From positions 1 through 5,949 of the forward strand of contig JAFGJI010000142.1 in assembly GCA_016929175.1 (NCBI GenBank): a DNA stretch of 5,949 bases, written 5' to 3'. Below are positions 5,453 to 5,949 of the stretch, piece by piece. The notes under the pieces are model-generated. The model was not told the origin of the DNA and searched no databases. It saw only the letters and a program-made list of their open reading frames with translations. This DNA comes from Thermoplasmatota archaeon (lineage in GTDB: Archaea; Thermoplasmatota; Penumbrarchaeia; Penumbrarchaeales; Penumbrarchaeaceae). Both the position numbers and the translations under genes were made by a program. Position 1 is the first letter of the stretch; the number at the start of each line of letters is the position of its first letter.

Positions 5453-5949
5453 ATGGCAAAAAGGGTATACAATTTCTATGCGGGCCCCGCGACCCTTCCC
5501 CTCCCGGTACTTGAAAGGGCACGGGATGAGCTCCTTGACTTCGCCGGGACAGGTATGTCCGTAATGGAGATATCCCACAGGTCCAAGGAATACGACAAGG
5601 TCCACATGGACTCGATGGCACTGGTGAAAGAGCTGATGGGCCTCAAGGACAACTACAAGGTCTTGTGGCTCCAGGGCGGGGCATCGACCCAGTTCTACCA
5701 GGCCCCGCTCAACCTCCAGCTTCCCGGAAAGAAGCCGCAGTACGTCCACACCGGCGTATGGTCCAAGAAGGCCATCAAGGAAGCGAAATTCTACGGGGAG
5801 ATCGATGTGGTGGCGTCCTCGGAGGACGAAAACTTCTCCTACATTCCGCAGGATGTGAAGTTCAGTGAGGATGCATCCTACGCACACATCACCGGCAACA
5901 ATACGATCTACGGAACCGAGTGGCATTATGTGCCCAAGGTACCTGACAA
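5453..5949 (+). CDS. serC: Phosphoserine aminotransferase, 5' part (cut by window end)
   Basis: SerC is a PLP-dependent class V aminotransferase. It converts 3-phosphohydroxypyruvate and glutamate to O-phosphoserine and 2-oxoglutarate, the second step of serine synthesis in the cytoplasm. The window holds 165 complete codons plus two bases of a protein usually about 360 residues long. Visible landmarks are NFYAGPATLP (7-16), the substrate phosphate-binding SVMEISHRS (36-44), LWLQGGASTQF (71-81) of the PLP site, HTGVWSKKA (99-107) and NNTIYGTEW (149-157). The catalytic lysine lies beyond the window edge, so completeness cannot be judged. The start ATG is set by the strong Shine-Dalgarno and by the NFYAGP motif at its usual distance. 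It is probably cotranscribed with DUF1015; serA could follow outside the window. Confidence 0.95.
   Translation, partial: MAKRVYNFYAGPATLPLPVLERARDELLDFAGTGMSVMEISHRSKEYDKVHMDSMALVKELMGLKDNYKVLWLQGGASTQFYQAPLNLQLPGKKPQYVHTGVWSKKAIKEAKFYGEIDVVASSEDENFSYIPQDVKFSEDASYAHITGNNTIYGTEWHYVPKVPD

Noticed and set aside
5141..5926. A 261-codon open frame on the minus strand across the DUF1015/serC junction
   Set aside because: It is antisense to two well-recognised families, reads as low-information Gly/Leu/His/Val-rich sequence with no motif, and probably stays open because of the GC-rich third positions of the real genes.
1..5949. Search for a defence system, CRISPR array, transposon or tRNA
   Set aside because: No spaced direct repeats, transposase, nuclease-toxin pair or tRNA-like cloverleaf was seen on either strand. 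herA occurs in some defence operons, but here it has no SIR2, DUF4297 or similar partner next to it.

Overview
The window looks like chromosomal DNA of an archaeon, most likely a euryarchaeote and possibly a Thermoplasmatota-type lineage. The archaeal call is firm: it carries an archaeal-type fibrillarin, a HerA helicase and a DUF357 protein. Arg codons are often AGG, and AT-rich TATA-like boxes sit about 26-33 nt upstream of several start codons, usually with no Shine-Dalgarno sequence. The lineage within Archaea is an inference only. I see no insertion sequence, CRISPR array, tRNA, rRNA or phage gene.

Left part, all on the minus strand: a Na+/Ca2+-type cation exchanger (100-1023), a small DUF357 protein (1133-1441, probable GTG start) and the DNA helicase/translocase HerA (1495-3042). 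DUF357 and HerA each have a TATA-like box of their own and the exchanger has a weaker one, so these look like separately transcribed genes rather than one operon. The first 99 bases hold no gene I can name.

A 116-bp divergent intergenic region (3043-3158) separates herA from the plus-strand genes. These are a 63-residue single-domain PspC membrane protein (3159-3350), the C/D-box RNP methyltransferase fibrillarin FlpA (start best placed at 3403, end 4050), a DUF1015 protein (4109-5440) and the first 165 codons of phosphoserine aminotransferase SerC (from 5453, cut by the window end).

The most interesting unit is DUF1015-serC. The two genes are 12 bp apart and serC is the only gene with a strong Shine-Dalgarno, so they probably share a transcript. 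DUF1015 carries a DGHHR motif like that of ParB/sulfiredoxin-fold free-serine kinases. Together with its serine-biosynthesis neighbour, this suggests an uncharacterised enzyme acting at the phosphoserine/serine step. The other genes are housekeeping or poorly characterised singletons, and no multi-gene defence or mobile system is visible.
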